Shown: in pieces, positions 1-8,877 of the stretch
Numbering within the stretch: the stretch's first letter is position 1
How the letters are laid out: every line of letters begins with the position of its first letter
Source: Saccharomonospora sp. CUA-673
GTDB lineage: Bacteria; Actinomycetota; Actinomycetes; Mycobacteriales; Pseudonocardiaceae
Direction: 5' to 3'
DNA: 64,000 nt
Assembly: GCF_001942305.1 (NCBI RefSeq)
Contig: NZ_MKKE01000055.1
Coordinates: forward strand, 1 to 64,000
The notes under the pieces: model-generated
Seen by the model: only the letters and a program-made list of their open reading frames with translations
Database searches by the model: none
Told to the model about the DNA's origin: nothing
Position numbers and translations under genes: made by a program

Positions 1-68
1 CGCTCGGCGGCCAACCCCCGACCACCTTCCGCGAGCAGTGGATCACCAACCAACCCGCACTCTCATAA
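1..68 (+). CDS. C-terminal fragment of a gene cut by the window edge
   Basis: Reading frame 3 is open from the window edge to a TAA at 66-68 and ends GGQPPTTFREQWI...ALS. A G-x-P-x-TFRxW-type ending is common at the C-terminus of NmrA-like/NAD(P)-binding proteins, so that is a weak guess. Only about 21 residues are visible and function cannot be assigned. It lies just left of the msrA-tail island and may belong either to the core chromosome or to a further island unit. Confidence 0.35.
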   Translation, partial: LGGQPPTTFREQWITNQPALS

Positions 69-104
69 CCACTGGACCACCAAACGGGGCCCAGTCAGGC
101 GGTC

Positions 105-758
105 TTGACCTGCGGCGACCGGTTACTCGCCGAGCGCATAGCCAGCCTGCTCAGCCAGGCCACGAACGGAGGATCCGGGGATTGGATGACTGCTGAGGTC
201 GAGCGCGTAGCCGCCGAGCTACCGGACGCGCCCGCAGCCTCACTCCGCCAAGCACTACAGCACATCAACGACGATGCGTGGCCAATTGACGATCCCCAAC
301 CCCTACCGACCCACGACGATGTGCATAACGCCTACGGCTACGAACTCACCGATGACCAACCGGTCACTCCACAGCTACGTGACTCCGTGACGAGAACTCC
401 GTCCGACGCACGTCTCGAAGACCTCTCCGGTCCAGTTTTTCGAGTCATCAACATGTGGGAACTCCACGTACACGACCCGGACAGACTGCTCAAGGCAGCC
501 GAACGATCCGGTTGGCCCCCGCTCGGCGAAGACCAAGACGGCGAACCAGCAGATGAACTAGACGAGCTCCTCGACGCTGCCATGGCGCTCGTTGGACTGG
601 ATGCAGACGTTCCCGGGACAGACATCGTGACCGAAGCAGGACACGGTGAACACCTGGAGGCAGCACGAGGAGATCAAGTTGCCGACTGGTCTGAGGAACC
701 GGTCACGGTGTCCTTCGGTGCAGGCTGGCGCCTGCGAATCTCAGACGACGCTAGGTAA
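105..758 (+). CDS. Hypothetical protein (217 aa)
   Basis: An open frame from TTG 105 to TAA 758; an alternative ATG lies at 186. I do not recognise the family. The product is acidic and soluble, with no signal peptide or membrane segment. It starts with helical segments (RLLAERIASLLSQA) and has an Asp/Glu-rich middle (ELDELLDAAMAL). An AGGCGG stretch a few bases before TTG 105 could be a ribosome site, which is why I keep the longer form. It is the last gene before the first msrA-tail repeat (880) and is probably also island cargo. Confidence 0.5.
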   Translation: MTCGDRLLAERIASLLSQATNGGSGDWMTAEVERVAAELPDAPAASLRQALQHINDDAWPIDDPQPLPTHDDVHNAYGYELTDDQPVTPQLRDSVTRTPSDARLEDLSGPVFRVINMWELHVHDPDRLLKAAERSGWPPLGEDQDGEPADELDELLDAAMALVGLDADVPGTDIVTEAGHGEHLEAARGDQVADWSEEPVTVSFGAGWRLRISDDAR

Positions 759-879
759 TTACCAACCCACCCATGAAGGGAGGACCGCCCCCAGTGGAGG
801 CGGTCCTCCCGCCAATCCACAGGCAACCGACACGAGCTCAACCCGCGCAGAGGAGCGCCGCGCCGACCACGTCACTCAG

Positions 880-976
880 CTATTCCACGCCCAGCCCCAC
901 CGGACACGACACCCCGGTGCCACCCAACCCGCAGTAACCGTTCGGGTTTTTATTGTCCGAAAGGTACTGCTGGTGG
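880..976 (-). repeat. msrA 3'-end repeat, copy A (putative att site)
   Basis: On the minus strand this 97-bp stretch reads as the last ~32 codons of MsrA (HQQYLSDNKNPNGYCG...), ending VE-stop instead of the VEK-stop of the real gene. It is in the same orientation as the true msrA end at 8878-8977. Differences between copies are mostly synonymous. Similarity stops abruptly after CTGGTGG at 976. The most conserved part holds an inverted repeat, TTCGG and CCGAA around an 11-nt AT-rich centre, as expected of a tyrosine-recombinase core site (inference). Confidence 0.85.
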
Positions 977-1016
977 CAAATATCCGCACATCAACTGCGC
1001 GACCTGGAGCCACATC

Positions 1017-1288
1017 GGCGTATCCCCGCGCACGCGGGGCGCACGGTCTGGGCCCGCGGTGGATCCGGGACTACGACGGAGTATCCCCGCATGCGCGGGG
1101 CGGACGGAGCCCTTCACGAACACCCGCGAGGCAGGTTGGGAGCATCCCCGCGTACGCGGGTCGGACAATCAGCTGGACTTGAGCTATGTCGGGTGGATCG
1201 GAGCATCCCCGCGTACGCGGGTCGGACGCGCGGAGTCGCCGCAGCGATAGCTCGCCCATGGGAGCATCCCCGCGTACGCGGGGCGGAC
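1017..1288 (-). CRISPR. Orphan type I-E-like CRISPR mini-array, 5 repeats / 4 spacers
   Basis: Five 28-nt repeats begin at 1017, 1078, 1139, 1200 and 1261, with an exact period of 61 bp. The four spacers are 33 nt each (1045-1077, 1106-1138, 1167-1199, 1228-1260). Each repeat has a CCCCGCG / CGCGGGG hairpin core typical of subtype I-E. The minus strand gives the canonical orientation (starts GTCCGCCCCGCG, ends GGGGATGCTCC), so transcription should run right to left with the leader to the right of 1288. The leftmost repeat is the most diverged, which fits the old trailer end. No cas gene is present in the window, so the array is an orphan or depends on Cas proteins elsewhere. It is the only recognisable content between msrA-tail copies A and B. 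Confidence 0.93.
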
Positions 1289-1381
1289 ACTTCCTGACCA
1301 GCACAAACAGTCCACGGCCAGCCAGCCTTCATTCAGTTTCAAAGCTGCAGCCCAACACCAAGGGCCCACCGGAAACCAGAC

Positions 1382-1481
1382 CTACTTCTCCACGCCCAGC
1401 CCCACCGGGCACGACACCCCGGTGCCGCCCAACCCGCAGTAGCCGTTCGGGTTTTTACTGTCCGAAAGGTACTGCTGGTGG
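1382..1481 (-). repeat. msrA 3'-end repeat, copy B (putative att site)
   Basis: A 100-bp direct repeat of the true msrA 3' end. On the minus strand it encodes the same C-terminal peptide through VEK-stop, with one amino-acid change (N to S in LSDNKN) and several synonymous changes. Similarity starts exactly at the stop codon (CTA at 1382-1384 on the plus strand) and ends at CTGGTGG (1481). It separates the CRISPR unit from the helicase unit. Confidence 0.88.
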
Positions 1482-1678
1482 CGGATGCCAACCGGGCAGC
1501 TATCGCGGGTCGTCGACCCGGATCACCACGTCGGGCAACTAGACCCGGGCGGTCAGCCTCACCATCAATGTCGGAATCCTGCGAAGATCCTCGCTGTGCG
1601 GGGCCGACCGTGGCCTCCACCCTAGCGCCGACGGCCAATTGTCGGCGCCGTGTCACGCCGCTCGTTACGGTGTGACAC

Positions 1679-1990
1679 ATGACTCAAGTATGGCTGAAAA
1701 CGACATCCGCGCTTGTCCGAGCAGACACCATCGTGGAAGCAGCCGTAACCGGCAATCAACTGGTGGTGCGCCTCGGCATCACCAGCGGCGGCGCCGACCC
1801 GATCGCTGGCTGGGCCGTCGGCCTACAGGAACGCACCGTGTGCGAAGTAAGTCCGAACGACAAGCGACCGTCGGCGCGCGATCTCGTCGAATACATCGCA
1901 TGGATCCGAAGCCGCGGCGAAGCCGGCGTCGTCGTCATCAGCGAGCACGGGGACCTCGGACTCGACACGTTCAACGACCTGCCGATATAG
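1679..1990 (+). CDS. Hypothetical protein (103 aa)
   Basis: Starts at ATG 1679 and stops at 1990. I do not recognise a family. The product looks like a compact alpha/beta domain: an N-terminal strand-rich half (VTGNQLVVRLGI), a helix (SARDLVEYIAWI) and a C-terminal strand (AGVVVISEHG). It has no membrane segment. It is the first gene of the 6.4-kb unit bounded by msrA-tail copies B and C. About 165 bp without a gene separate it from the helicase. Confidence 0.55.
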   Translation: MTQVWLKTTSALVRADTIVEAAVTGNQLVVRLGITSGGADPIAGWAVGLQERTVCEVSPNDKRPSARDLVEYIAWIRSRGEAGVVVISEHGDLGLDTFNDLPI

Positions 1991-2156
1991 ACAACGATCG
2001 CCAGCCTATTGACTAGCCGAGAACCAGCGACGTCCAAACCTCGCGCCCAGACTCGGCCAAGCGTCGTCCGGCGAGCGAGTGTCGTGGCGTGCACCGTCTG
2101 CCGCGGAATCTGGTTTATGGCTGTCGTCGCGATTTCGGGCAGGCAGGATGAGGGCC

Positions 2157-5100
2157 ATGGCAGGGGCTCGGGTCGAGGATGAGCGGCTTCGGATTCTGAC
2201 GTTCTGGTGGATGCTGGAGTTGTTCAGCCCTCAGCAGGTTTCAAAGCTGACGCAGAAGGCAACGCGCCCGCCGGATCGTCAGGTGATCGCATGGCGGGCC
2301 GGCGATTCTCTGCCCTGGGATGTACTGGGTGCGCCTGCGCCGCTCAACGGCACCCGGAGGGTCTGGCGCCACACGGTCTATCTGGGCGTCTACAAGCTTG
2401 AGGCGATGTATGAGTCGTTGGATCGTGTGTTCGGCGAAGATCCCAACGCTACGACAAACGGTCCGACGGCGAGAGCGCCTGTGCCGGGCTGCTCATCGAC
2501 CACGACGGTCGGCTGGTCGCCGGCTCCTCGGTGTTGTCGTCGGCGTTGTGGGCTGCCGGACGGGCCCGAGACCCCGGACCTGGGAATCCGCGCTGGATGG
2601 AAGGGTTCGAAGAGGCGCTGGAGGAGTTCGGTGAGGCCGTTGATGCCTTTGAAGGTGCCCGGCGCGACTCGGTTGGAAGCGAGCAGCCTCCTGCTCATGA
2701 TCCTGGGTCACTGGCAGAGTTGCTGAATATCGCCCACGTCGCTGCCGGCGTGGCTGGATTCGACGATCTGGCGAGCGACCGCGTGGTGATCGATAGCGTG
2801 GCGGTTTCCGCACGCCGGACCGAGGACGGCACGGACACCGATTTCTTGAACAGCTTCTACCTCGACGATCTCGCAGCGGTGCGCTCCCACGTCGCGCGCG
2901 GCGACCTGGGAGCTGGACTTGCCGCATATCTGACCAGCGACACAACGCTCCCGGTGTCCGGTCGGATCGATATCGTCACCCATCCTGAGGCCGTCGAGGC
3001 GGGAACCGCGATCGAACGGCTCCCGAAGGGACGTTGGCCGGCCAACCCAAAGCATGCGCTGGCGCTGAGTCAGCAGTTCGCCGTCAACCGGGCTTTGAAC
3101 GATCTCGGCCCCGACGCCGGCCTCATGGGCGTGAACGGCCCGCCGGGCACGGGCAAGACCACCATGTTGCGTGACATCCTCGCCGGCAACGTCGTCGAAC
3201 GCGCTCGGAGACTCGCGGCACTCTCCGACCCGTCGGATGCATTCACCAAGGTCACACACCGCTGGTCCGACGGCGAGGGACACCCACGGATCGTTCGCCA
3301 GCTCCGCCCCGAACTGACTGGCTTTGAGATGGTCGTCGCGTCGGCGAACAACGCCGCAGTCGAGAACATCACCACCGAGATCCCCGACGAGAAGGCGATC
3401 GAAGCACCGTGGCGCGGGGAAGCCGACTACTTCGGCGACATCGCGACCAAGATCCTCCAAGACGTCGCAGCCGACGACGCCACCAACAGCAGCACGGAAC
3501 CGCCGACAGCGTGGGGCCTGGTGGCTGCCCGGCTCGGTAAGAAGAAGAACCGAGCCGCCTTCCACTCCGCCTTCTGGTTCGACGAAAAGGACCCCAAGAC
3601 CAACAAACCCGTTGAGGACAGCGTCCCGCGGATGCAAACCAGGCTGACCAGATGGCGCGACCACGACGCCCCCTACACGCCGTGGGCGCAAGCACGCGAA
3701 ACCTTCAACACTGCCGAACAGCGAGTCGACACGCTCATCCGGCAACGCGCGCAGGCCCAGGACCAGCTCCGACAACTGCCGCAACTCGCTGACCGGGCGC
3801 GTGCTCTTGAAGCAGCGATCAACCACGAGCGCCGAAACCTCGCCCAGATCCAGCACGACTTGACCCGGCACCACCCCCTCGAGCAGCAAACTCAAGCCGA
3901 ACGCGCCCACGCCACCGAGCGCTACGGCCGCCACCTGGCGACGAAGCCCGGCACGCTGGAGACACTGTTCTCGCTCGGGCGCGGCATGCAGGAGTGGCGC
4001 ACACGCCACGACGCAGTCACCCAAGCGCTGGACATCGCGGAGCAACGCCATCGGGACGTGTTCGGTCACGGTCAGCGACTGCGGGAAGCACTTCAAGAGT
4101 CCCAGTCGCGCTTGTCATCCGCCCAGCAGGAGCTCACGAGCGTTCAAGATCGGCGGGCCCGATTCCAAGCACAGTGCGCACAGGACGAGGAGAGGTTCGG
4201 GAAGGCATACCCCGGGCCGGCGTGGACTGGCGATCAGCGCGAGCTGCACGCCCCCTGGCTCGACGAAGAGCTCGACACGGCCCGCGCAGACCTGTTCATC
4301 GCCGCACTCCAGCTGCACCAGGACTTCCTGGCCAACACCGCCAAGGACATGCTCAACGGACTGCGCGCCGCCGGCGAGGTCGTCGCCGGGAACTATCCGC
4401 GGGACCTCGAGCCGGAGAAGATCCGCGCGGCCTGGCAATTGTTCTTCCTGACTGTTCCGTTGATCTCCACGACATTCGCTTCAGCCAGCCGCATGTTCGG
4501 CGGCCTCGGTCCCGAGGCAATCGGTTGGCTCCTCATCGACGAAGCCGGACAGGCATCGCCCCAGCACGCCACCGGCGCCATCTGGCGAGCACGCCGCATC
4601 GTGGCCGTCGGTGACCCGCTCCAACTCGAACCCGTGGTCACACTCCCCGAGAAGGCACAGCGCAACATCGCCAGCCGCTACGACCTCAGCCCGACCTGGA
4701 TTCCACCCCGGGCTTCCGTACAAACCCTGGCCGACCGCGTCACACAGTTCGGAACAAGCTTGGACCAGGGCGAAGACAACGTGTGGGTCAGCGCACCGCT
4801 GCGCGTCCACCGCCGCTGCGACGACCCCATGTTCACCCTGTGCAACCAAATCGCCTACAACAACCTCATGGTCAACGGCGTCTACCGCGACCTCGACAAC
4901 CCCGACAAACCAAATCCGTTCAGCAGCCCCGCCGGGCCGATCGTCGCCGCAAGCCACTGGGCCGACGAACCAGCCGGCAGCCCCGGCAGTCATCTCCAAC
5001 TGAACCAGGTCAAGCGGCTGGTGAAGGCCCTCGACTACTTGGAGGGCAACGGGATTCCACCGTCCGACGTCATCGCCATCTCACCGTTCCGAGCCGTCGC

Positions 5101-5368
5101 CGACCAACTCGAGAGGCTCATCCCGCAGTATCCGGGACTCCGGGCAGGGACCATCCACAAGTCGCAAGGACGAGAAGCCCCCGTCGTGATCCTCGTCCTC
5201 GGCGGCGACCCCAACAAGCCAGGCGCACCAGCCAACTGGGCAAATACACCGAACCTCGTCAACGTCGCAGCCAGCCGCGCGAAACGCCGCCTCTACGTCA
5301 TCGGCGACCGCGCATTCTGGGCGCGACACAACTATTTCAGAGACCTCTCCAATGCGCTCCGTCAATAG
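2157..5368 (+). CDS. Large SF1 (Upf1/DNA2-like) helicase with internal coiled coil; one frame break
   Basis: The restored product is about 1070 aa. An N-terminal ~95-aa part (frame 3, from ATG 2157) joins a long frame-2 part when one base is added near 2449, giving GEDPNA-YDKRSDGE. Helicase motifs are complete: Walker A GPPGTGKT (3137-3160, residue ~328), motif II DEAGQA (from 4538, residue ~795), motif III GDPLQLEP, motif V HKSQGRE and motif VI VAASRAKRR. The DEAGQA box places it in the Upf1-like SF1 group. A Gln/Arg/Glu-rich, probably coiled-coil stretch lies between motifs I and II (about residues 515-680). Such proteins act on DNA or RNA and many occur in defence islands. Being island cargo beside a CRISPR array suggests a defence or mobile-element role (inference). 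The frame break may be a sequence error. Confidence 0.8.
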
Positions 5369-5370
5369 TT

Positions 5371-5535
5371 GCCGCGCAGGACAAGGCCGACGAACGTCGG
5401 CTTTCCAAGTCCGGGGCGGAAACGCTTGTCGCCCTGGTCAACCGCCGGGACTCCGAGTACGAGGCGCTGAAACACGCCTGCGACGAGTTCTTTGCTGCCA
5501 ACGGCGTCAACCCCGACAATCTCACCCCCAGCTGA
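5371..5535 (+). other. Possible coding remnant or start-less small ORF
   Basis: Frame 1 encodes a protein-like stretch (QDKADERRLSKSGAE..., then NRRDSEYEALKHACDEFF) and stops at 5535, directly after the helicase stop. Composition and codon use look coding, but there is no ATG, GTG or TTG start after the helicase end. It could be the 3' end of a separate small gene whose start was lost, or a tail separated from the helicase by another missing base. No function is known to me. Confidence 0.3.
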
Positions 5536-5634
5536 CCCGCTTGGCACCACCAGACTCCTCCGCACCATCCACGCGAAACGGCATGTCCCCAGCCGGACCG
5601 CCGCTGGACGATCTACACCGAGAGGCATTCGCCA

Positions 5635-6108
5635 ATGACACATCAGAACAGCGACGACTACGACCTCGCTACCGACACTGTGCGGGTACAGCGCCACGAC
5701 TTGGCCCGCCTTCTCCTGGAGTTCCGTACCTCGCAGGCCAAACAGGAATCTGGCCGCTGGCTCCACATGCACGACTACGATCGCTCATTTGAACGGCTGG
5801 CCGATGCTGTCGATGCTGGTGACCAGACGCGGCGGGGCAGTCGTTGGACTGGACCGGACTACCGCATGCGTTGCACCACTGACCCTGTCTACGTCTGGCC
5901 CGAAGGATCGCCGCACGAGGGCCCGGTCACTACCGTGCACGTTCCTGGGCATGGCTCGCACTACGTCCTGGACCCCACGCACGTCAAAGCACTGTGCGGG
6001 TTCGGGTGGGCGCCAGAAGAAGACACGCCGACCAATGACGAAGCGACCTGCACAGCGTGCCGCCGGGAACATCAACTGGCGCGCCACCTGCGATCGACAG
6101 AGCAGTAG
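5635..6108 (+). CDS. Hypothetical protein with C-terminal Cys/His motif (157 aa)
   Basis: Starts at ATG 5635, preceded by GAGAGG about 9 bases upstream. The N-terminal half is helical (HDLARLLLEFRTSQAK). The C-terminal half has ALCGFGW and then CTACRREH, a spacing that could bind zinc (inference). No signal peptide or membrane segment is visible. The conserved-looking VHVPGHGSHYVLD segment resembles many uncharacterised actinomycete proteins that end in a short zinc-ribbon-like tail. It sits between the helicase and the Cys-rich/HTH protein and may be co-transcribed with the helicase. Confidence 0.6.
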   Translation: MTHQNSDDYDLATDTVRVQRHDLARLLLEFRTSQAKQESGRWLHMHDYDRSFERLADAVDAGDQTRRGSRWTGPDYRMRCTTDPVYVWPEGSPHEGPVTTVHVPGHGSHYVLDPTHVKALCGFGWAPEEDTPTNDEATCTACRREHQLARHLRSTEQ

Positions 6109-6447
6109 CCGGACGGACCGCGGCTCGTCGCTACGCGATATCGCGCGCCGATGTCGTTGCAGATCCGTCAGGCCTCGTCTTCCCGGGGATTCAGGTACAG
6201 GGTGAGCAGGTACCCATCGTCACTGGCACCCAGCGGAGACTAGTGATGGTTGGTGGCTGATCGTTATCTTCGCACTCGGCCAGAAAGCGTCCTGCCGCTA
6301 GCAATGGGTCGGGCGGGGACGCCACGTGGTCAGCGCAAGCGTGACGGGAGGGAGCGGAGGACAAGGACGGCCGGGTTGCTGGTCCGATCGAGGTGCGGGC
6401 GGGTGCAACTCGCCGATCTTGTCGGCGTTGCACGGCACGATGGGCTT
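6109..6447. other. Gene-poor stretch inside the island
   Basis: About 340 bp between the 157-aa gene and the start chosen for the next gene. The next gene's frame is open back to 6250 and could start earlier (ATG 6304 or GTG 6250), but the upstream residues are Arg/Gly-rich and not protein-like. I see no tRNA, hairpin or repeat here. It probably holds the promoter of the downstream gene. Confidence 0.4.
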
Positions 6448-7586
6448 ATGTGTGCCGACGAGCCCGACCCGCGAGCCGACAGTGGCGCGTCTACCGACAC
6501 TGGCGACGAGAACCTGACGCCGACGCTGGTGAAGGGCCGACGCGGGCGGGTGCACCTGTGGCTTGAGGGCACGGCGACCGTGTGCGGCGCGGCCGTGGAC
6601 CCGCAGGCCCAAGACACGTGGGTTGCGGACGACTGGGCCGAGCAGGTGCGTTGCTACAACTGCGCCTACCGCCACACCCCGCCCGGCTATCTACGCCCGC
6701 GCTCGGCCTCAGACTTTCCGTTGCGCCAGGCATGTCCGCAGCATCCCCACGCTCCGGCCGGGGGCTGCCACCTGTGCGACGTCGACGCCGCACCGGCCGC
6801 CGGGCGCCGGTCCGGCGAGTACTGGAGCGACCCGGAAATCGAGACCCTGCTCAAGCTGCTGGCCGCCGGACACACCGCCGACGACATCGCCGCCCGGGTG
6901 GGCCGAACCGCCACCGGCATTCGCAGCCGCTGCCGCATGCTCCTGCCCGGACCCGACGCCCGCGCGCGCACCGCCGATCTAGACCTGCACGCACTGCTCG
7001 TCAACGACCCGAACTACGACTGGCGCGGCGCGCTGCGCGAGACCTACGCCCGCCAGGGCCAGTTCTACTGGGACGCGCCAGCCGACGAGCAGCTGCGCAC
7101 CGCCTGGCAATCCCGCCGGCCGATGCACGAGCTCGTCGCGCCCTCGGTGCCTCCGAACCCGAGATCGCCGCCCGATTGGTCGCGCTCGACCTTGCCGCCG
7201 ACACCGCCGACGTGGTCGCCACGCTCGGGGCCCGCCCGGGCGGCACGCTGCACCAACGAGCACGGCTGGCTGCAGACCGCCGCGCGGCCGCTGTGTGGGT
7301 CCTGATCGCCGACGGGCTCCGCGGCACACCGCGCGCCCGCGACCTCGAACGCGCCACCACTTCAAAGGTCCACCGGCACGTGTCCGTGCACGCCACCCGC
7401 GCTGAGGCCGACACCACCCTCGCCCAGCTGCTGGCCGAACACGACCGGCGCGGTGGACACCGCCACGATGTGACCATCACCGTCGCCGAGCGCACCGTCG
7501 GCACGCTCGACGACGGCACCACCCACCACGAGCATTCCCCCAGCACACCCCTGCCGCGCCGCCGGGACACCGACATCGCGCCCTGA
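6448..7586 (+). CDS. Cys-rich, HTH-containing protein; one frame break
   Basis: Frame 1 from ATG 6448 to about 7135 continues in frame 3 to TGA 7586 when one base is added near 7135 (HELV-RALGASEPEIAARL). The restored product is about 379 aa. The N-terminal third has scattered Cys/His (TVCGAAVD, CYNCAYRH, CPQHPH, CHLCD), suggesting zinc binding. The middle has a Myb/HTH-like helix set (WSDPEIETLLKLL...DDIAARVGRTATGIRSR) that could bind DNA. The C-terminal part looks alpha/beta (HRHVSVHATRAEAD). I do not know the family. A DNA-binding regulator or accessory factor of the island is plausible (inference). Confidence 0.6.
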
Positions 7587-7787
7587 CAACGCAGCACCAG
7601 CTCGCCGAAGACCGCCAACAACATCAGAACGCAGCGCCTGTCGACGTTCTCGGCGAGCATCGGGTCGTGACCACCTCCCGAAAGGGTTGGCAGTCGGTGG
7701 GTTCAACGCCCCGGACGACGCCGCCCGCACCACGACTTACCGAACAGGTTGGAGTCAACAACCGCGCTAGGCCGGCCGGTAACCGGC

Positions 7788-7887
7788 CTACTTCTCCACA
7801 CCCAGCCCCACCGGACAGCTCACACCCGTGCCACCCAACCCACAGTAGCCGTTCGGGTTTTTATTGTCCGAAAGGTACTGCTGGTGG
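7788..7887 (-). repeat. msrA 3'-end repeat, copy C (putative att site)
   Basis: A 100-bp direct repeat of the true msrA end. The minus strand encodes the identical C-terminal peptide down to VEK-stop although several codons differ synonymously from the real gene. A small palindrome (GGCCGGT A ACCGGCC, 7775-7789) abuts its left edge. It separates the 6.4-kb helicase unit from a 1.1-kb unit next to msrA. Confidence 0.9.
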
Positions 7888-7980
7888 TGGTAGTCGTAGG
7901 CACATTCACCTGCCTCACAGCCGGTGCCAGATGGTAGGTCGTCGAAGCCCGACCCGCTGGCGACCAGGCAGGCTGTGGGA

Positions 7981-8448
7981 ATGGACTCTGGCCCCGACCG
8001 CAGCCGGAACCGACCGACGCGCTGGCTGCGACAACGCCGAGATCACCGTGCGCTTCGGCCGCTGTGGAACTTCCTGCTACCCGTCATCGCAGCGCGCCAC
8101 ACCGTCACCGTGATGCGCGCCGAGGCAAACGATCGCTTCGAACGACGACTGATGGAGATCCGCGACGCACTCCGTGTCCTCGACGGATACCGACTGGAAC
8201 CACCAGCCGCAGTGACCCACGCAGGCGATGACGCAGCCCGCGAAGCCGCGATCCTCGCGATCAGCCTGCAGCTCTGGTACGACCACACCCCCTCCGCTCC
8301 GCCCCGACACACGGTGGCACCTCAGCGCACCTCGACGACCTCGACTGACTCCGAGACCTGGCCGCCGAAGTCGCATTCCTGCCACCCGAGATGGGCCAAC
8401 CACGCCAGTAATCAGCCGACTCCACTCCAACCAGCCACCATGCAGTGA
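7981..8448 (+). CDS. Hypothetical protein
   Basis: Open from ATG 7981 (the frame extends back to 7924) to TGA 8448. The protein-like core is basic then helical (NFLLPVIAARHTVTVMRAEA, then FERRLMEIRDALRVLDGYR). After about position 8310 the product turns Thr/Pro/Ser-rich and less convincing, so the true 3' end may differ. The family is unknown. It lies in the 1.1-kb unit between msrA-tail copies C and D, directly upstream of a small membrane protein. Confidence 0.4.
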   Translation: MDSGPDRSRNRPTRWLRQRRDHRALRPLWNFLLPVIAARHTVTVMRAEANDRFERRLMEIRDALRVLDGYRLEPPAAVTHAGDDAAREAAILAISLQLWYDHTPSAPPRHTVAPQRTSTTSTDSETWPPKSHSCHPRWANHASNQPTPLQPATMQ

Positions 8449-8478
8449 GCACAGCATGGCCGTCAGGGGGCAACCACA

Positions 8479-8871
8479 ATGACCGACAAGAGCGCCCAAA
8501 CGAACCCGTCGCCGGACTCCGGCGACAGTCAGGACAAAGGCGCCCACCATCTCGGGTCATGCCTACTGTTCGGCGTGCTGGTCGTGGTCGGCCTCGTCGT
8601 GTCGTACGCACTCAGCTTCGCCTTCACCATGTCCAGCGACGCCTGTACAGGAGGAACCACCGGCTGGATCTGCGAAGCACCCGGCCAGCAACTCGCGTTC
8701 TGGCTGCCCTGGATCGCCCTGGTCCTCGCCATCGCCTGCGCACTCACCGGCTTCGCCTTCAGCAGCCGCTCCGACTACGCGCCCATGGCCGGCATCGGCG
8801 TCGGCATTCTCGTCTACATCATCGTCAACGCACTCGTATACGGAGCGATCAACGCCGTCATCAGCAGATAA
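8479..8871 (+). CDS. Small membrane protein, about 3 TM segments (130 aa)
   Basis: Starts at ATG 8479 with AGGGGG about 8 bases upstream. After a ~26-residue polar N-terminus there are three hydrophobic segments: about residues 27-50 (LLFGVLVVVGLVVSYAL), 72-90 (AFWLPWIALVLAIACAL) and 102-125 (MAGIGVGILVYIIVNALV). Two Cys lie in the loop between TM1 and TM2 (DACTGG, WICEAP). It ends 6 bp before the msrA stop on the opposite strand, so the unit abuts the msrA end exactly. Function unknown; small membrane proteins of this kind are frequent island cargo. Confidence 0.65.
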   Translation: MTDKSAQTNPSPDSGDSQDKGAHHLGSCLLFGVLVVVGLVVSYALSFAFTMSSDACTGGTTGWICEAPGQQLAFWLPWIALVLAIACALTGFAFSSRSDYAPMAGIGVGILVYIIVNALVYGAINAVISR

Positions 8872-8877
8872 ACGAGC

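Noticed and set aside
950..1369. Several short overlapping open frames over the CRISPR array
   Set aside because: They translate the repeats and spacers (recurring PRTRG/RVRGAD-type peptides) and are artefacts of the repeat array.
2157..5368. Calling the helicase a pseudogene because of its frame break
   Set aside because: The same kind of single-base loss occurs in many ordinary genes across the window, so a sequence error is at least as likely; all helicase motifs are intact.
2157..5368. Assigning the helicase to a named defence system
   Set aside because: The neighbours do not show the partner genes that define any system known to me, so the name would be unsupported.
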